A DNA stretch of 8,459 nucleotides from an uncultured Opitutia bacterium (GTDB lineage: Bacteria > Verrucomicrobiota > Verrucomicrobiae > Opitutales > MB11C04). The notes below the pieces were generated by a model. That model worked only from the letters and a program-made list of their open reading frames with translations. It searched no databases and was not told the origin of the DNA. This document shows positions 1 through 6,504 of this stretch, one piece after another; the first letter of the stretch is position 1, and the number at the start of each line of letters is the position of its first letter. The position numbers were made by a program, and so were the translations under genes. The stretch covers positions 1-8,459 of the forward strand of contig CAJWWH010000072.1 in the NCBI GenBank assembly GCA_913048545.1. The letters are read 5' to 3'.

Positions 1-1140
1 CTGCGTTGGTTCGGCTGCGACTGGCAAGAAGGACCCGACCTAGGAGGCAGCAAAGGCCCATACCGACAAAGTGAGCGCAAGGCGACCTACGCGGCTCATG
101 TAGAAACATTGCTGCAAAAAGGTCATGCCTTTCACTGTTTTTGTTCCAAAGAACGGTTGGACGCTGTGCGCTCGGAGCAGCAGGCGAAAAAACAAACCAC
201 CCGTTACGACGGGCACTGTATTTCCTTAAGTGCCGATGAGGTTGCCTCGCGCATCGCCGCAGGTGAGTCTCACGTTATTCGTATGCGGGTTCCTGAAGAG
301 GGTGACTGTACGTTCACCGATCGTCTGCGCGGAGAAATCAGTATCCCCTACGCGCAAATTGACATGCAGGTGCTGGTGAAAGCTGACGGCATGCCCACTT
401 ATCACCTTGCGGTGGTGGTGGACGATCATTTGATGGGAATCACTCACATTCTGCGCGGCGAGGAATGGCTGAATTCGGTGCCCAAGCATCAACTGCTGTA
501 CCGGTATTTCGATTGGCCGATGCCCGAGTTGATCCATCTGCCGCTGTTGCGAAACCCGGATCAGAGCAAGCTGTCCAAACGCAAAAACCCCACCAGCGTT
601 ACCTATTACCGCGACATGGGTTATTTACCAGAAGCTTTGGTGAATTATCTAAGCTTGATGGGCTGGTCCATGCCCAACGAAGAGGAAATTTTTTCCCGCG
701 AAGAAATGGTCGAGGCCTTTGACGTGGATCGTATGACTACCGGCAGTCCCATTTTCGACCAAAAAAAATTGAGTTGGGTCAACGGTCAGTATCTGCGGCG
801 CTTGGCAGCGCCTGAGTATGCCCAACGAATACAGGATTGGATGTTGAACACGGCCAAGCTAGAGCAGCTTATCCCCATGGTGCAAGAACGGGCCGAGCGT
901 TTGTCCGACTTGCTGCCGTTGGTGAATTATTTGCTCGGGAATCTGCCGGACCTGAGCGAAGAACATTTCGAGCACAAGTCCATGGAGCGTGCCGATGTGC
1001 TGAAGGTGCTGCATCACACCTTGGCCGCCTTTGACGAGATGCGTGACTGGCAGCGAGACGATTTATTTGCGCTGTGTCAGGGGATGGCTCAGGCCATGGA
1101 ACTGAAGTTTCGAGACTTTTTGTTCCCTTTAAAATTTTAG
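1..1140 (+). CDS. gltX: Glutamyl-tRNA synthetase, partial (5' end outside window, 3' end lost at a junction)
   Basis: A class I aminoacyl-tRNA synthetase that charges tRNA(Glu) with glutamate in the cytoplasm. The frame is open from base 1 and about 379 codons are visible, against roughly 470-490 for the family. By recalled alignment to E. coli GltX about 60 N-terminal residues, including the HIGH signature, lie upstream. Visible landmarks are EGP..GPYRQSER near the start, the zinc-type CFC....YDGHC pattern (about bases 136-219), the VVVDD..MGITHILRGEEW core (about 412-468), the KMSKS-equivalent KLSKR (568-582), and the helical anticodon-binding region. Homology runs to about KFRDFLFPL (1105-1131); the frame then ends in KF and a stop. 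About 60 C-terminal residues are missing. The first internal ATG (109) is not the start, because homology continues upstream. G+C and CTG use are higher than in the following genes, which suggests a different source genome. The identity is secure; the final codons are probably not native. Confidence 0.93.
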   Translation: MRWFGCDWQEGPDLGGSKGPYRQSERKATYAAHVETLLQKGHAFHCFCSKERLDAVRSEQQAKKQTTRYDGHCISLSADEVASRIAAGESHVIRMRVPEEGDCTFTDRLRGEISIPYAQIDMQVLVKADGMPTYHLAVVVDDHLMGITHILRGEEWLNSVPKHQLLYRYFDWPMPELIHLPLLRNPDQSKLSKRKNPTSVTYYRDMGYLPEALVNYLSLMGWSMPNEEEIFSREEMVEAFDVDRMTTGSPIFDQKKLSWVNGQYLRRLAAPEYAQRIQDWMLNTAKLEQLIPMVQERAERLSDLLPLVNYLLGNLPDLSEEHFEHKSMERADVLKVLHHTLAAFDEMRDWQRDDLFALCQGMAQAMELKFRDFLFPLKF

Positions 1141-2828
1141 GTGACCAGCGCAGTGCGGTGGAACATGATAAAGTCCTCGCCCAATTTGTTCGCTGGGATC
1201 CGCCTGCACGTATACCAATGTGTAAGATCATCCGGGTACTTGGGCCGAGTGATGATCCCCTCACAGACCATAAGGGAATTTTGGCCAAATATGGTCTGAG
1301 TGGAACTTTCCCGGATAAAGTAAACAAGGAAGCTGATTCGTGTCCGGAACATGTTTCCGCAGAAGATATTAAAAATCGAAAAGATCTGCGCAAAGTTTTC
1401 ACCCTGACCATTGATCCGCTTGATGCCCGTGACTTTGACGACGCCCTGTCGGTGGAGGAATTAAAGAATGGAGAATGGGAAATCGGAGTTCACATTGCGG
1501 ATGTTTCTCATTATGTACAACCGGGAGGTGCGTTGGACCGGGAAGCCCAGCGCCGGGGAAATTCCACTTATCTTGTCGGTGAAGTGGTGCCCATGCTTCC
1601 CCATCGTTTATCAAGTGGAATTTGTAGCTTAGTGGAAGGTGAGGAAAGACTCGTGAAATCGGTTTTCTTTGTCTTTTCAAAAGAAGGAAAGGTTATCCGG
1701 TCTAAAATCACGGAATCTGTTATTCTAAGCGATAAAAGACTGACTTATGAACAAGCGGGTTTATTCCTGAGCGAGAATGACTTGGAAGCCATCAAATCTG
1801 CCAAGCCACCCCCAAGCCGTTATTCCGGGAACCCCGGGAAAACACTCGATGAAATTTCCAATACTTTACTGAAAAATCTTCAGTTAAATATTCGTAAAAT
1901 AGCTTCTTTAGCTTCCCTTCTTCGAACTGAACGAATGAAAAAGGGCTCCCTTGACCTTGAATCCATGGAAGTGAAAATTTTAGTGGATGACAAAGGGGAA
2001 CCCGAAAAGATTTTGCAATCCGAAAGCGATGAAAGTCACCATATGATTGAGGAGTTTATGCTTTTGGCAAATGAGAGGGTGGCGGTTGAATTAAGAAAAC
2101 AAAAATTACCGGGTGTCTTTCGCGTTCACCCCGATCCGGATCCGGAAAACCTCGAAGAGCTCCGTGCATTCCTTCAGATCTTTGGAATTTCATGCGGAGA
2201 ATTAACGGGGCGGAAAGAAGTGACTAAAATGCTCAATGCCATGAACAAGCATCCACTTGCTCAGGTTCTTCGAATCAAATTTCTCCGAAGTTTAAAACAG
2301 GCGTGCTATCGAAGTACTCCGGACGGACATTACGGATTGGCCAAGAATGATTATCTTCACTTTACCTCGCCTATCCGACGGTATGCCGACCTGATCGTCC
2401 ACCGCACGATAGAAGGACATGTCCGTGGTAATAAAAGAAAAAAAATAGATATGACCCGACTCGAAGGAACTGCAAAGCATCTATCCGTGACCGAACGGAA
2501 CAGCGTGGATGCGGAAAGGGAGTCAGTGAAGGACAAGTTGCTGCTTTATTACAAGAGAGATTTGGGCAAAAAGCCTCCGGTTATTCACCGGGCGATGATA
2601 ACCGAAATTTCCAGGCGTGGATTCTTTATCGAATTAATTGAAACGCTGGCCCGTGGATTCGTGCCCATCCGTACACTACCCCGTGATCTGGGTTACCGGG
2701 TTTCTTCCAATGGGACTGCATTAGTCGCAAGAAATCCAAAACTTCGCTTAAAATTGGGTCAGGAAATTGGCGTGCAAATCGATAAGGTTTTTATCTCCGA
2801 TAAACAACTCGATTTTCGACTCGCATAA
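1074..2828 (+). CDS. rnr: Ribonuclease R (RNB-family 3'-5' exoribonuclease), 5'-truncated at the junction
   Basis: A processive, hydrolytic 3'-to-5' exoribonuclease acting on structured RNA, rRNA and tmRNA-associated transcripts. The open frame has 584 codons, but the first ~14 residues come from the gltX-side sequence and the ATG at 1074 is not a natural start. RNase R homology starts near LFVPFK (about 1116), inside the second cold-shock domain. By recalled alignment about 180 N-terminal residues are missing relative to E. coli RNase R (813 aa). Numbered from 1074, the RNB active-site motif TIDPLDARDFDDA covers residues 112-124 with all metal-binding aspartates. The RRGNSTY / VVPMLPHRLSSG.CSL block follows at 160-185, and HFTSPIRRYADL.VHR at 429-444. 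An S1 RNA-binding domain spans about 502-584. There is no lysine-rich C-terminal tail. Leucines are often TTA or CTT, unlike gltX. RNase R fits better than RNase II because of the IRVLG..DDP.TD linker; the two are not separable beyond doubt in a truncated gene. Confidence 0.9.
   Translation: MSGDGSGHGTEVSRLFVPFKILGDQRSAVEHDKVLAQFVRWDPPARIPMCKIIRVLGPSDDPLTDHKGILAKYGLSGTFPDKVNKEADSCPEHVSAEDIKNRKDLRKVFTLTIDPLDARDFDDALSVEELKNGEWEIGVHIADVSHYVQPGGALDREAQRRGNSTYLVGEVVPMLPHRLSSGICSLVEGEERLVKSVFFVFSKEGKVIRSKITESVILSDKRLTYEQAGLFLSENDLEAIKSAKPPPSRYSGNPGKTLDEISNTLLKNLQLNIRKIASLASLLRTERMKKGSLDLESMEVKILVDDKGEPEKILQSESDESHHMIEEFMLLANERVAVELRKQKLPGVFRVHPDPDPENLEELRAFLQIFGISCGELTGRKEVTKMLNAMNKHPLAQVLRIKFLRSLKQACYRSTPDGHYGLAKNDYLHFTSPIRRYADLIVHRTIEGHVRGNKRKKIDMTRLEGTAKHLSVTERNSVDAERESVKDKLLLYYKRDLGKKPPVIHRAMITEISRRGFFIELIETLARGFVPIRTLPRDLGYRVSSNGTALVARNPKLRLKLGQEIGVQIDKVFISDKQLDFRLA
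1111..1131. other. Chimeric junction between gltX and rnr
   Basis: Recognisable GltX homology reads through about 1131 in one frame (RDFLFPL). RNase R homology begins about 1116 in another frame (RLFVPFKILG). Both genes lose conserved domains exactly here: GltX its C-terminus, RNase R its HTH, first cold-shock domain and part of the second. The overlap is a short T-rich string, gactttttgttccct, which could be present in both parent sequences. Base composition and codon use change across the same point. The likeliest cause is misassembly at a shared k-mer; a microhomology-mediated deletion or recombination is the alternative. No transposase, tRNA, inverted repeat or integrase site is visible around it. 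Confidence 0.75.
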
Positions 2829-2832
2829 AATA

Positions 2833-2860
2833 TTGACTTGAACAAATTCGGATTTATTCA
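2833..2860 (+). promoter_or_regulatory. Possible weak sigma70-type promoter ahead of the DUF5069 gene
   Basis: TTGACT (2833-2838, five of six to the -35 consensus) is followed after 16 bases by TATTCA (2855-2860, three of six to the -10 consensus). Transcription would start near 2867-2869, almost at the start codon, giving a leaderless or nearly leaderless message. The poor -10 makes this tentative. The gene may simply be read through from rnr, which ends 43 bases upstream of the ATG. Confidence 0.25.
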
Positions 2861-2871
2861 ATCACATCGTG

Positions 2872-3399
2872 ATGAATTATAATTTTCAAAAGCAATTGGT
2901 GCACATTTGGGAAAACGCTGAGAAACTCTACCGGGATGGCAATACTTCTCCGGAAACCTTTCCCATTCAGCAAGATCTTTCTTTTCTTCACAGCATTGGG
3001 CTCAATAAAATGGATATCTTCGATTATGTGGAGGACTGGATTTGCGAAGGTGCTCCCGACCTGGCCACTTTTATTCTCATCCACTCCATTCGAAGAACTT
3101 TTTTCGTTGAGGAACAGAGATGTATTCCCTCGATTGAACTACTTGATTCTCAAACGCTGCCGGGTAAGACCGAAGAGATTGAAGGAATCCGATGGTTACC
3201 AAGAATACTGGTAAAAGCCCGGGCTAAACTTCGGGGTGAACTCCCTGCAGATACTATGTTTTGCTGTGGAGGAGACCGGGCATTCTTTGCCAGGCACGAC
3301 ATCCACCCGGCGGAATTTCTTCAAGTTGTACAAAAAGCGGAAATGAAAGATCAACTTGTAGTTGATTGGGTAAAAACGAGAATCAACCAATCAGACTAG
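2872..3399 (+). CDS. DUF5069-like protein of unknown function, with an extra N-terminal region
   Basis: A 175-residue protein with no signal peptide or membrane segment, probably cytoplasmic. The C-terminal part (about 106-172) resembles the DUF5069 family as I remember it: GIRWLPRILVKARAKLRGEL (106-125), then a CCGGDR motif (131-136), then HPAEFL..V and a terminal WVKTR. In DUF5069 the matching blocks are a KARAK helix, a short aromatic/Cys stretch ending in D-R, and a terminal acidic WV. The first ~100 residues are helical and acidic (for example DYVEDWICEGAPD) and resemble nothing I can name. The two adjacent cysteines next to GGDR might bind metal or be redox active, which is speculation. 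An in-frame GTG lies directly upstream at 2869; ATG was preferred, and neither has a Shine-Dalgarno sequence. It sits between rnr and dapF with 43 and 23 base gaps, so co-transcription is likely. Confidence 0.6.
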   Translation: MNYNFQKQLVHIWENAEKLYRDGNTSPETFPIQQDLSFLHSIGLNKMDIFDYVEDWICEGAPDLATFILIHSIRRTFFVEEQRCIPSIELLDSQTLPGKTEEIEGIRWLPRILVKARAKLRGELPADTMFCCGGDRAFFARHDIHPAEFLQVVQKAEMKDQLVVDWVKTRINQSD

Positions 3400-3407
3400 T
3401 AGTAAAT

Positions 3408-3414
3408 AAAGGAA
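3408..3414 (+). promoter_or_regulatory. Ribosome binding site that fixes the dapF start
   Basis: AAAGGAA, with GGA ending nine bases before the ATG at 3423. It supports the start at MEFEKYHALGNDY, where DapF homology begins, rather than the earlier in-frame ATG at 3366. That upstream ATG lies inside the preceding gene and would add 19 residues without homology. Confidence 0.6.
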
Positions 3415-3422
3415 AAAATTAT

Positions 3423-4271
3423 ATGGAATTCGAAAAATATCATGCCCTTGGGAACGATTATCTGGTATTCGATCCGAAAGGAAAAGAAATCTCCTTTTCC
3501 GAGAAAGAAATTATTAGAATCTGTCATCGTAATTTTGGCCTCGGCTCTGACGGTATTCTCTTAGGTCCAACCGATTCAGAACAGGCGGAATTCAAATTAA
3601 AAATACTGAATCCTGACGGGAGCGAGGCGGAAAAAAGCGGAAACGGGCTGAGAATATTCGCCCGTTATCTGCGAGATAGCGGGAAAGTTTCCACTGAGCC
3701 GTTTCAAGTGGAAACTCTTGGCGGAATCGTGACCTGCCAGGTATCGGAAGATCTCTCCGAAATTGTCGTGGAAATGGGTACAGTTCGTTTTCATAGCGAT
3801 GTTATTCCGGTAAATATTGAGGGTGATTCGAGGGAAGTTTGTGACGAAACAATTGAGGTGAATGGGAAACGCATGCAATATTATGCGGCGACCATCGGAA
3901 ATCCACATTGTGTGATCCCTGTGGATCAAGTTGACAAATCCTTAGCCATGGAACTGGGTTCTGCCCTCGAAAACCACTCCAATTTCCCCAACCGTACTAA
4001 TGTTCAGTTTTTGCAAATCCTTGACCGCAATCGAATCAGGATTGAAATTTGGGAACGCGGTGCCGGATACACCCTTGCCTCCGGGAGCAGTAGTTCTGCC
4101 GCGGGTGCGGTGGCCCGGAAAATGGGGGCGTGCGATGAAAAAATAACTGTGGAAATGCCTGGTGGAGAAATTGGACTCATGATTGACGACGAATTTAATG
4201 TTCAAATGAAGGGTCCCGCCACCCGGGTGGCACAAATGAATCTGGATTTAGAATGCTTAAATGATCACTAG
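3423..4271 (+). CDS. dapF: Diaminopimelate epimerase homolog with both catalytic cysteines replaced by serine
   Basis: A 282-residue DapF-fold protein, close to the usual ~275. True DapF interconverts LL- and meso-diaminopimelate in lysine and peptidoglycan synthesis, using two active-site cysteines (Cys73 and Cys217 in Haemophilus influenzae) as a thiol/thiolate acid-base pair. Here the N-terminal motif HALGNDYLVFD (7-17), FGLGSDGIL (38-46), NPDGSEAEKSGNGLR (63-77), GNPHCV (159-164) and ERGAGYTLASGSSSSAA (211-227) are all present in order. The first cysteine position reads SGNG (Ser72), where the family has CGNG. The second reads ASGSSSS (Ser220), where the family has ACGTGA. The usual Arg-Cys after GNG is Arg-Ile. 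The fold, substrate-loop glycines and glutamate (Glu211) are retained and the gene is intact, so it looks selected for rather than decayed. It may be a divergent epimerase or racemase, or a protein with another role. dapF is given for homology only. It follows the DUF5069 gene by 23 bases and meets the methyltransferase gene tail to tail. Confidence 0.85.
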   Translation: MEFEKYHALGNDYLVFDPKGKEISFSEKEIIRICHRNFGLGSDGILLGPTDSEQAEFKLKILNPDGSEAEKSGNGLRIFARYLRDSGKVSTEPFQVETLGGIVTCQVSEDLSEIVVEMGTVRFHSDVIPVNIEGDSREVCDETIEVNGKRMQYYAATIGNPHCVIPVDQVDKSLAMELGSALENHSNFPNRTNVQFLQILDRNRIRIEIWERGAGYTLASGSSSSAAGAVARKMGACDEKITVEMPGGEIGLMIDDEFNVQMKGPATRVAQMNLDLECLNDH

Positions 4272-5038
4272 GAATTGTCACCCGGTTTGCGGGCAATCCA
4301 AAAGCGGCATTCATCTGAAAAGTCTTTAACCGTTTGCGATTCATCGCATACACGGGACCGTAAAACATCCCGTTCCAACAGAAAACCGGATTCTTTTAGA
4401 TCTTTTCGAATATCTGCCGTGTCCGGAACATGAATGAAAAGTTTACCATTGGGCGTGTCTCCATAGCGGTCGCCAAACTCGACCAAATTTTTATCCTCTA
4501 ATCCGATTTTCCATTTTTTCCGTTCGTTCTCCCAAAATTTTTTCCATTTCGGGAGCGATCGATCATGTGAAGTGAAAACAAACTTTCCATTGGGTCTGAG
4601 TACACGAAAACACTCCCGTATTGCATTCTTGCGATTCTCACGGTGTGGAATTTGCATCAACCCGTTAAAACCGAAAATTACCCCGTCAAAAGAATTGGAA
4701 TCCATTGATAACTTAGTTGCGTCTGCGGGTAAAAAATTAATCTTAGTTTTCCTTTCTTTCTGTATGTGCAATGACCGTTTGATCATTTTTTTTGAAACAT
4801 CCGTGGCGGTTAATTTCTCATAACCCATCATCCAGAGGGAGAAACTAATCCTGCCCGCTCCACAACCCAATTCCAAAAGATCTGCCTGACGACTGGGAAA
4901 GGACTTTCGAAACACCAATTCTTCCGAAGCCCATAATCCCACGCGGCGGGCAGCTTCTTCGTAATGATCTAAAACTCCACGGGTTTCAAAATATCGGAGC
5001 ACTGTTTTGTGGTCCACCTGATGATCGGAGTCTAACAT
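4268..5038 (-). CDS. Class I SAM-dependent methyltransferase, substrate unknown
   Basis: A 256-residue cytoplasmic methyltransferase with a Rossmann-like fold. SAM-binding motif I is LLELGCGAGR (54-63). The acidic end of strand 2 is TATD (77-80), followed by FLPADATKL (102-110), the FDGVIFGFNGLMQIP segment (117-131) and the VLRPNGKFVFTSHD strand (146-159). An HHYEEA-like N-terminal stretch (VLDHYEEAARRVGLW, 22-36) and a C-terminal DECRFWIARKP tail flank the core. The frame is open up to 5182, but that would overlap rplU and add about 48 residues with no methyltransferase character, so the ATG at 5036-5038 is preferred. No Shine-Dalgarno sequence is clear. It is divergent from rplU across 99 bases, and its TAG stop is interleaved with that of dapF. 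The sequence does not say whether the acceptor is a small molecule, protein or RNA; the lack of a cap or RNA-binding domain favours a small molecule. Confidence 0.85.
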   Translation of the reverse strand: MLDSDHQVDHKTVLRYFETRGVLDHYEEAARRVGLWASEELVFRKSFPSRQADLLELGCGAGRISFSLWMMGYEKLTATDVSKKMIKRSLHIQKERKTKINFLPADATKLSMDSNSFDGVIFGFNGLMQIPHRENRKNAIRECFRVLRPNGKFVFTSHDRSLPKWKKFWENERKKWKIGLEDKNLVEFGDRYGDTPNGKLFIHVPDTADIRKDLKESGFLLERDVLRSRVCDESQTVKDFSDECRFWIARKPGDNS

Positions 5039-5093
5039 TTTCAAATCGGCAATAATAAGCTGTCGGCGAAGGACTAAGTTATCAAGATGACGC

Positions 5094-5122
5094 TTGCCAA
5101 TCACGAAGTAAAATGTTTTATT
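5094..5122 (+). promoter_or_regulatory. Candidate promoter for rplU-rpmA
   Basis: TTGCCA (5094-5099, five of six to the -35 consensus), a 17-base spacer, then TTTATT (5117-5122, four of six to TATAAT). Transcription would begin near 5129, leaving a leader of under ten bases before the rplU ATG at 5138. No Shine-Dalgarno sequence is present there. It lies in the 99-base divergent region shared with the methyltransferase gene, the only sizeable non-coding gap upstream of these ribosomal protein genes. Confidence 0.35.
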
Positions 5123-5137
5123 ACACGATTTCTTATC

Positions 5138-5455
5138 ATGAAAGCCACTATCCAAACACAAGGCAGTCAATTTACTGTACAAAAAGGCGATAAATTATTT
5201 GTTAATCGCTACCCCGACACGAACGAAGGTGATCAAGTAAGCATTGATCAGGTTTTAATGCTTGTGGACGAAGGTAAGGCTACCTTTGGCACCCCAACCG
5301 TGGAGGGTGCAACTGTAAAAGCTAAAATCCTTGAAAATAAGAAAGATAAGAAGATAATTATTTTCAAAAAGAAGAGAAGGCAGGGATACAAACGTAGAAA
5401 AGGTCACAGACAGCATATTTCTGTAATTGAAATTGAATCAATCGACTTAAAATAG
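5138..5455 (+). CDS. rplU: 50S ribosomal protein L21
   Basis: A 105-residue component of the large ribosomal subunit that binds 23S rRNA near L20. The full bL21 pattern is present: an N-terminal beta strand [19 protein letters not shown] (1-19), VNRY (22-25), [20 protein letters not shown] in the middle, [21 protein letters not shown] (about 57-80), and the signature tail [10 protein letters not shown] (81-90), which contacts rRNA. The length is typical. An upstream in-frame ATG at 5087 would add 17 residues unlike any L21, so 5138 is used. The start has no Shine-Dalgarno sequence. It is the first gene of a two-gene unit with rpmA, 19 bases downstream. Confidence 0.97.
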   Translation: MKATIQTQGSQFTVQKGDKLFVNRYPDTNEGDQVSIDQVLMLVDEGKATFGTPTVEGATVKAKILENKKDKKIIIFKKKRRQGYKRRKGHRQHISVIEIESIDLK

Positions 5456-5474
5456 AAACTGAGAGAATTTTAAC

Positions 5475-5723
5475 ATGGCACATAAAAAAGGACAGGGTAC
5501 TTCCAGAAACGGAAGGGACAGTAACAGCAAGCGCTTAGGGGTGAAAAAGTTTGGCGGGGAAACAGTCTTGGCCGGAAACATAATTCTGAGACAGCGAGGC
5601 ACCAAGTATCATCCAGGTGCGAATGTTGGACTGGGTCGTGATCACACACTTTTTGCACTCGCTCCAGGTAAAGTAGAATTTGATAAGCCTCATCGTCTGG
5701 TGAGCGTGGTCTCAGACTCTTAA
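5475..5723 (+). CDS. rpmA: 50S ribosomal protein L27
   Basis: An 82-residue large-subunit protein whose N-terminus reaches the peptidyl transferase centre. The N-terminus [20 protein letters not shown] (1-20) is the direct mature form, without the cleavable extension found in Firmicutes. It is followed by [35 protein letters not shown] (21-62), which is near-consensus bL27. Upstream, GAGAGA (5461-5466) is a weak Shine-Dalgarno match about eight bases from the ATG. It is paired with rplU as in most bacteria. The GTPase gene obgE, which often follows, is absent here; yceH comes next. Confidence 0.97.
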   Translation: MAHKKGQGTSRNGRDSNSKRLGVKKFGGETVLAGNIILRQRGTKYHPGANVGLGRDHTLFALAPGKVEFDKPHRLVSVVSDS

Positions 5724-5790
5724 TATCGTGTTACGGCTCTTGCGAGCTGCCTTTCCATCTCAATTTTTTCTTCTCCTTTGAAACTGTAAA

Positions 5791-6495
5791 ATGGAAGAAG
5801 ACGATTCCCCTCCCGCCGAACTTGTTGAACTAAGTTTTGAGGAAACGAGAGTTTTGGGTTCATTGATCGAAAAAGAACTCACCACTCCGGAGTATTACCC
5901 CATGAGCCTGAACGGGTTGGTTAACGCCTGTAATCAGAAAAACAATCGGCTTCCCCGTTCCAGTCTAGAAGAAGATGAAGTTAGGCAGGTAATTGAGGAA
6001 CTACGAATCAAGCGACTTGTCCATCGGGTGGATTTGGTCGGTTCCAGAGTTCCCAAGTTTCAACATAATGCGGAAAAAGAACTTGATTTGATTAAGGCTG
6101 AACGGGCTCTCTTGGCGGAGCTGCTCAATCGCGGACCACAAACCACGGGTGAACTGAATACCCGGGCAAGTCGAATGTTTTCCTTTGACGGGATTTCCGA
6201 TGTGGAAGATACCCTTCAGGAATTAAAAGACCGGGAACCTTCTTTGGTCAATATTATGGATCCTGCACCCGGGCAAAAGGAGAAAAGGTGGTACCATCGA
6301 TTGGCACCCCCACCCGTAGTCGAGGAAATGAATGATGGAATGTCCGTTTATGTGCCGGGCCCGGATAAAAGAATCAACCAAGTGGAAGAAATGACCACTG
6401 AATTCACTGACCTAAAGGACGAAGTGGAAGCACTGCGCTACCAATTAAGGGAGCTCCACGATGAATTCAAAAACTTTCGTAAACAATTTGAGTAG
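5791..6495 (+). CDS. yceH: YceH family protein (DUF480/UPF0502), tandem winged-helix, with C-terminal coiled coil
   Basis: A 234-residue cytoplasmic protein of a widespread but poorly understood family whose fold is two winged-helix domains, suggesting nucleic acid or protein binding. The diagnostic opening is ETRVLGSLIEKELTTPEYYP (18-37), followed by SLNGLVNACNQKNNR (39-53). The first winged helix covers about 15-92. The second (about 98-172) contains AELLNRGPQTTGELNTRA, SFDGISDVEDTLQEL and KRWYHRLAP. From about 196 to 232 the sequence is charged with regular hydrophobic spacing (VEEMTTEFTDLKDEVEALRY), which reads as a coiled coil for self-association. The length is close to the E. coli protein (about 215). 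The ATG at 5791 has no Shine-Dalgarno sequence, but no later start fits the conserved N-terminus. It lies 67 bases after rpmA and converges on fcl with nine bases between stops. Confidence 0.93.
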   Translation: MEEDDSPPAELVELSFEETRVLGSLIEKELTTPEYYPMSLNGLVNACNQKNNRLPRSSLEEDEVRQVIEELRIKRLVHRVDLVGSRVPKFQHNAEKELDLIKAERALLAELLNRGPQTTGELNTRASRMFSFDGISDVEDTLQELKDREPSLVNIMDPAPGQKEKRWYHRLAPPPVVEEMNDGMSVYVPGPDKRINQVEEMTTEFTDLKDEVEALRYQLRELHDEFKNFRKQFE

Positions 6496-6504
6496 TTTAC
6501 CGTG

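Noticed and set aside
1074..1115. ATG at 1074 as the true start of RNase R
   Set aside because: The codons up to about 1115 are gltX sequence read in another frame, and RNase R normally has about 180 more residues before the point where homology begins.
465..1411. Several long open frames overlapping gltX on both strands, including a 180-codon minus-strand frame at 869-1411
   Set aside because: They are shadow frames of a GC-rich gene, show no recognisable domains, and conflict with the strong GltX and RNase R homology in the real frames.
5039..5182. Longer methyltransferase starting at 5182
   Set aside because: It would overlap the start of rplU and its promoter region, and the added residues lack methyltransferase features.
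5735..5748. Hairpin GCTC-TTGC-GAGC after rpmA as a terminator
   Set aside because: The stem is only four base pairs and the T-rich stretch (5763-5769) is 15 bases away, so it does not resemble an intrinsic terminator.
6355..6364. Perfect palindrome CCGGGCCCGG inside yceH
   Set aside because: Short, within coding sequence, no T-tract or symmetric flanks; probably chance from proline/glycine codons.
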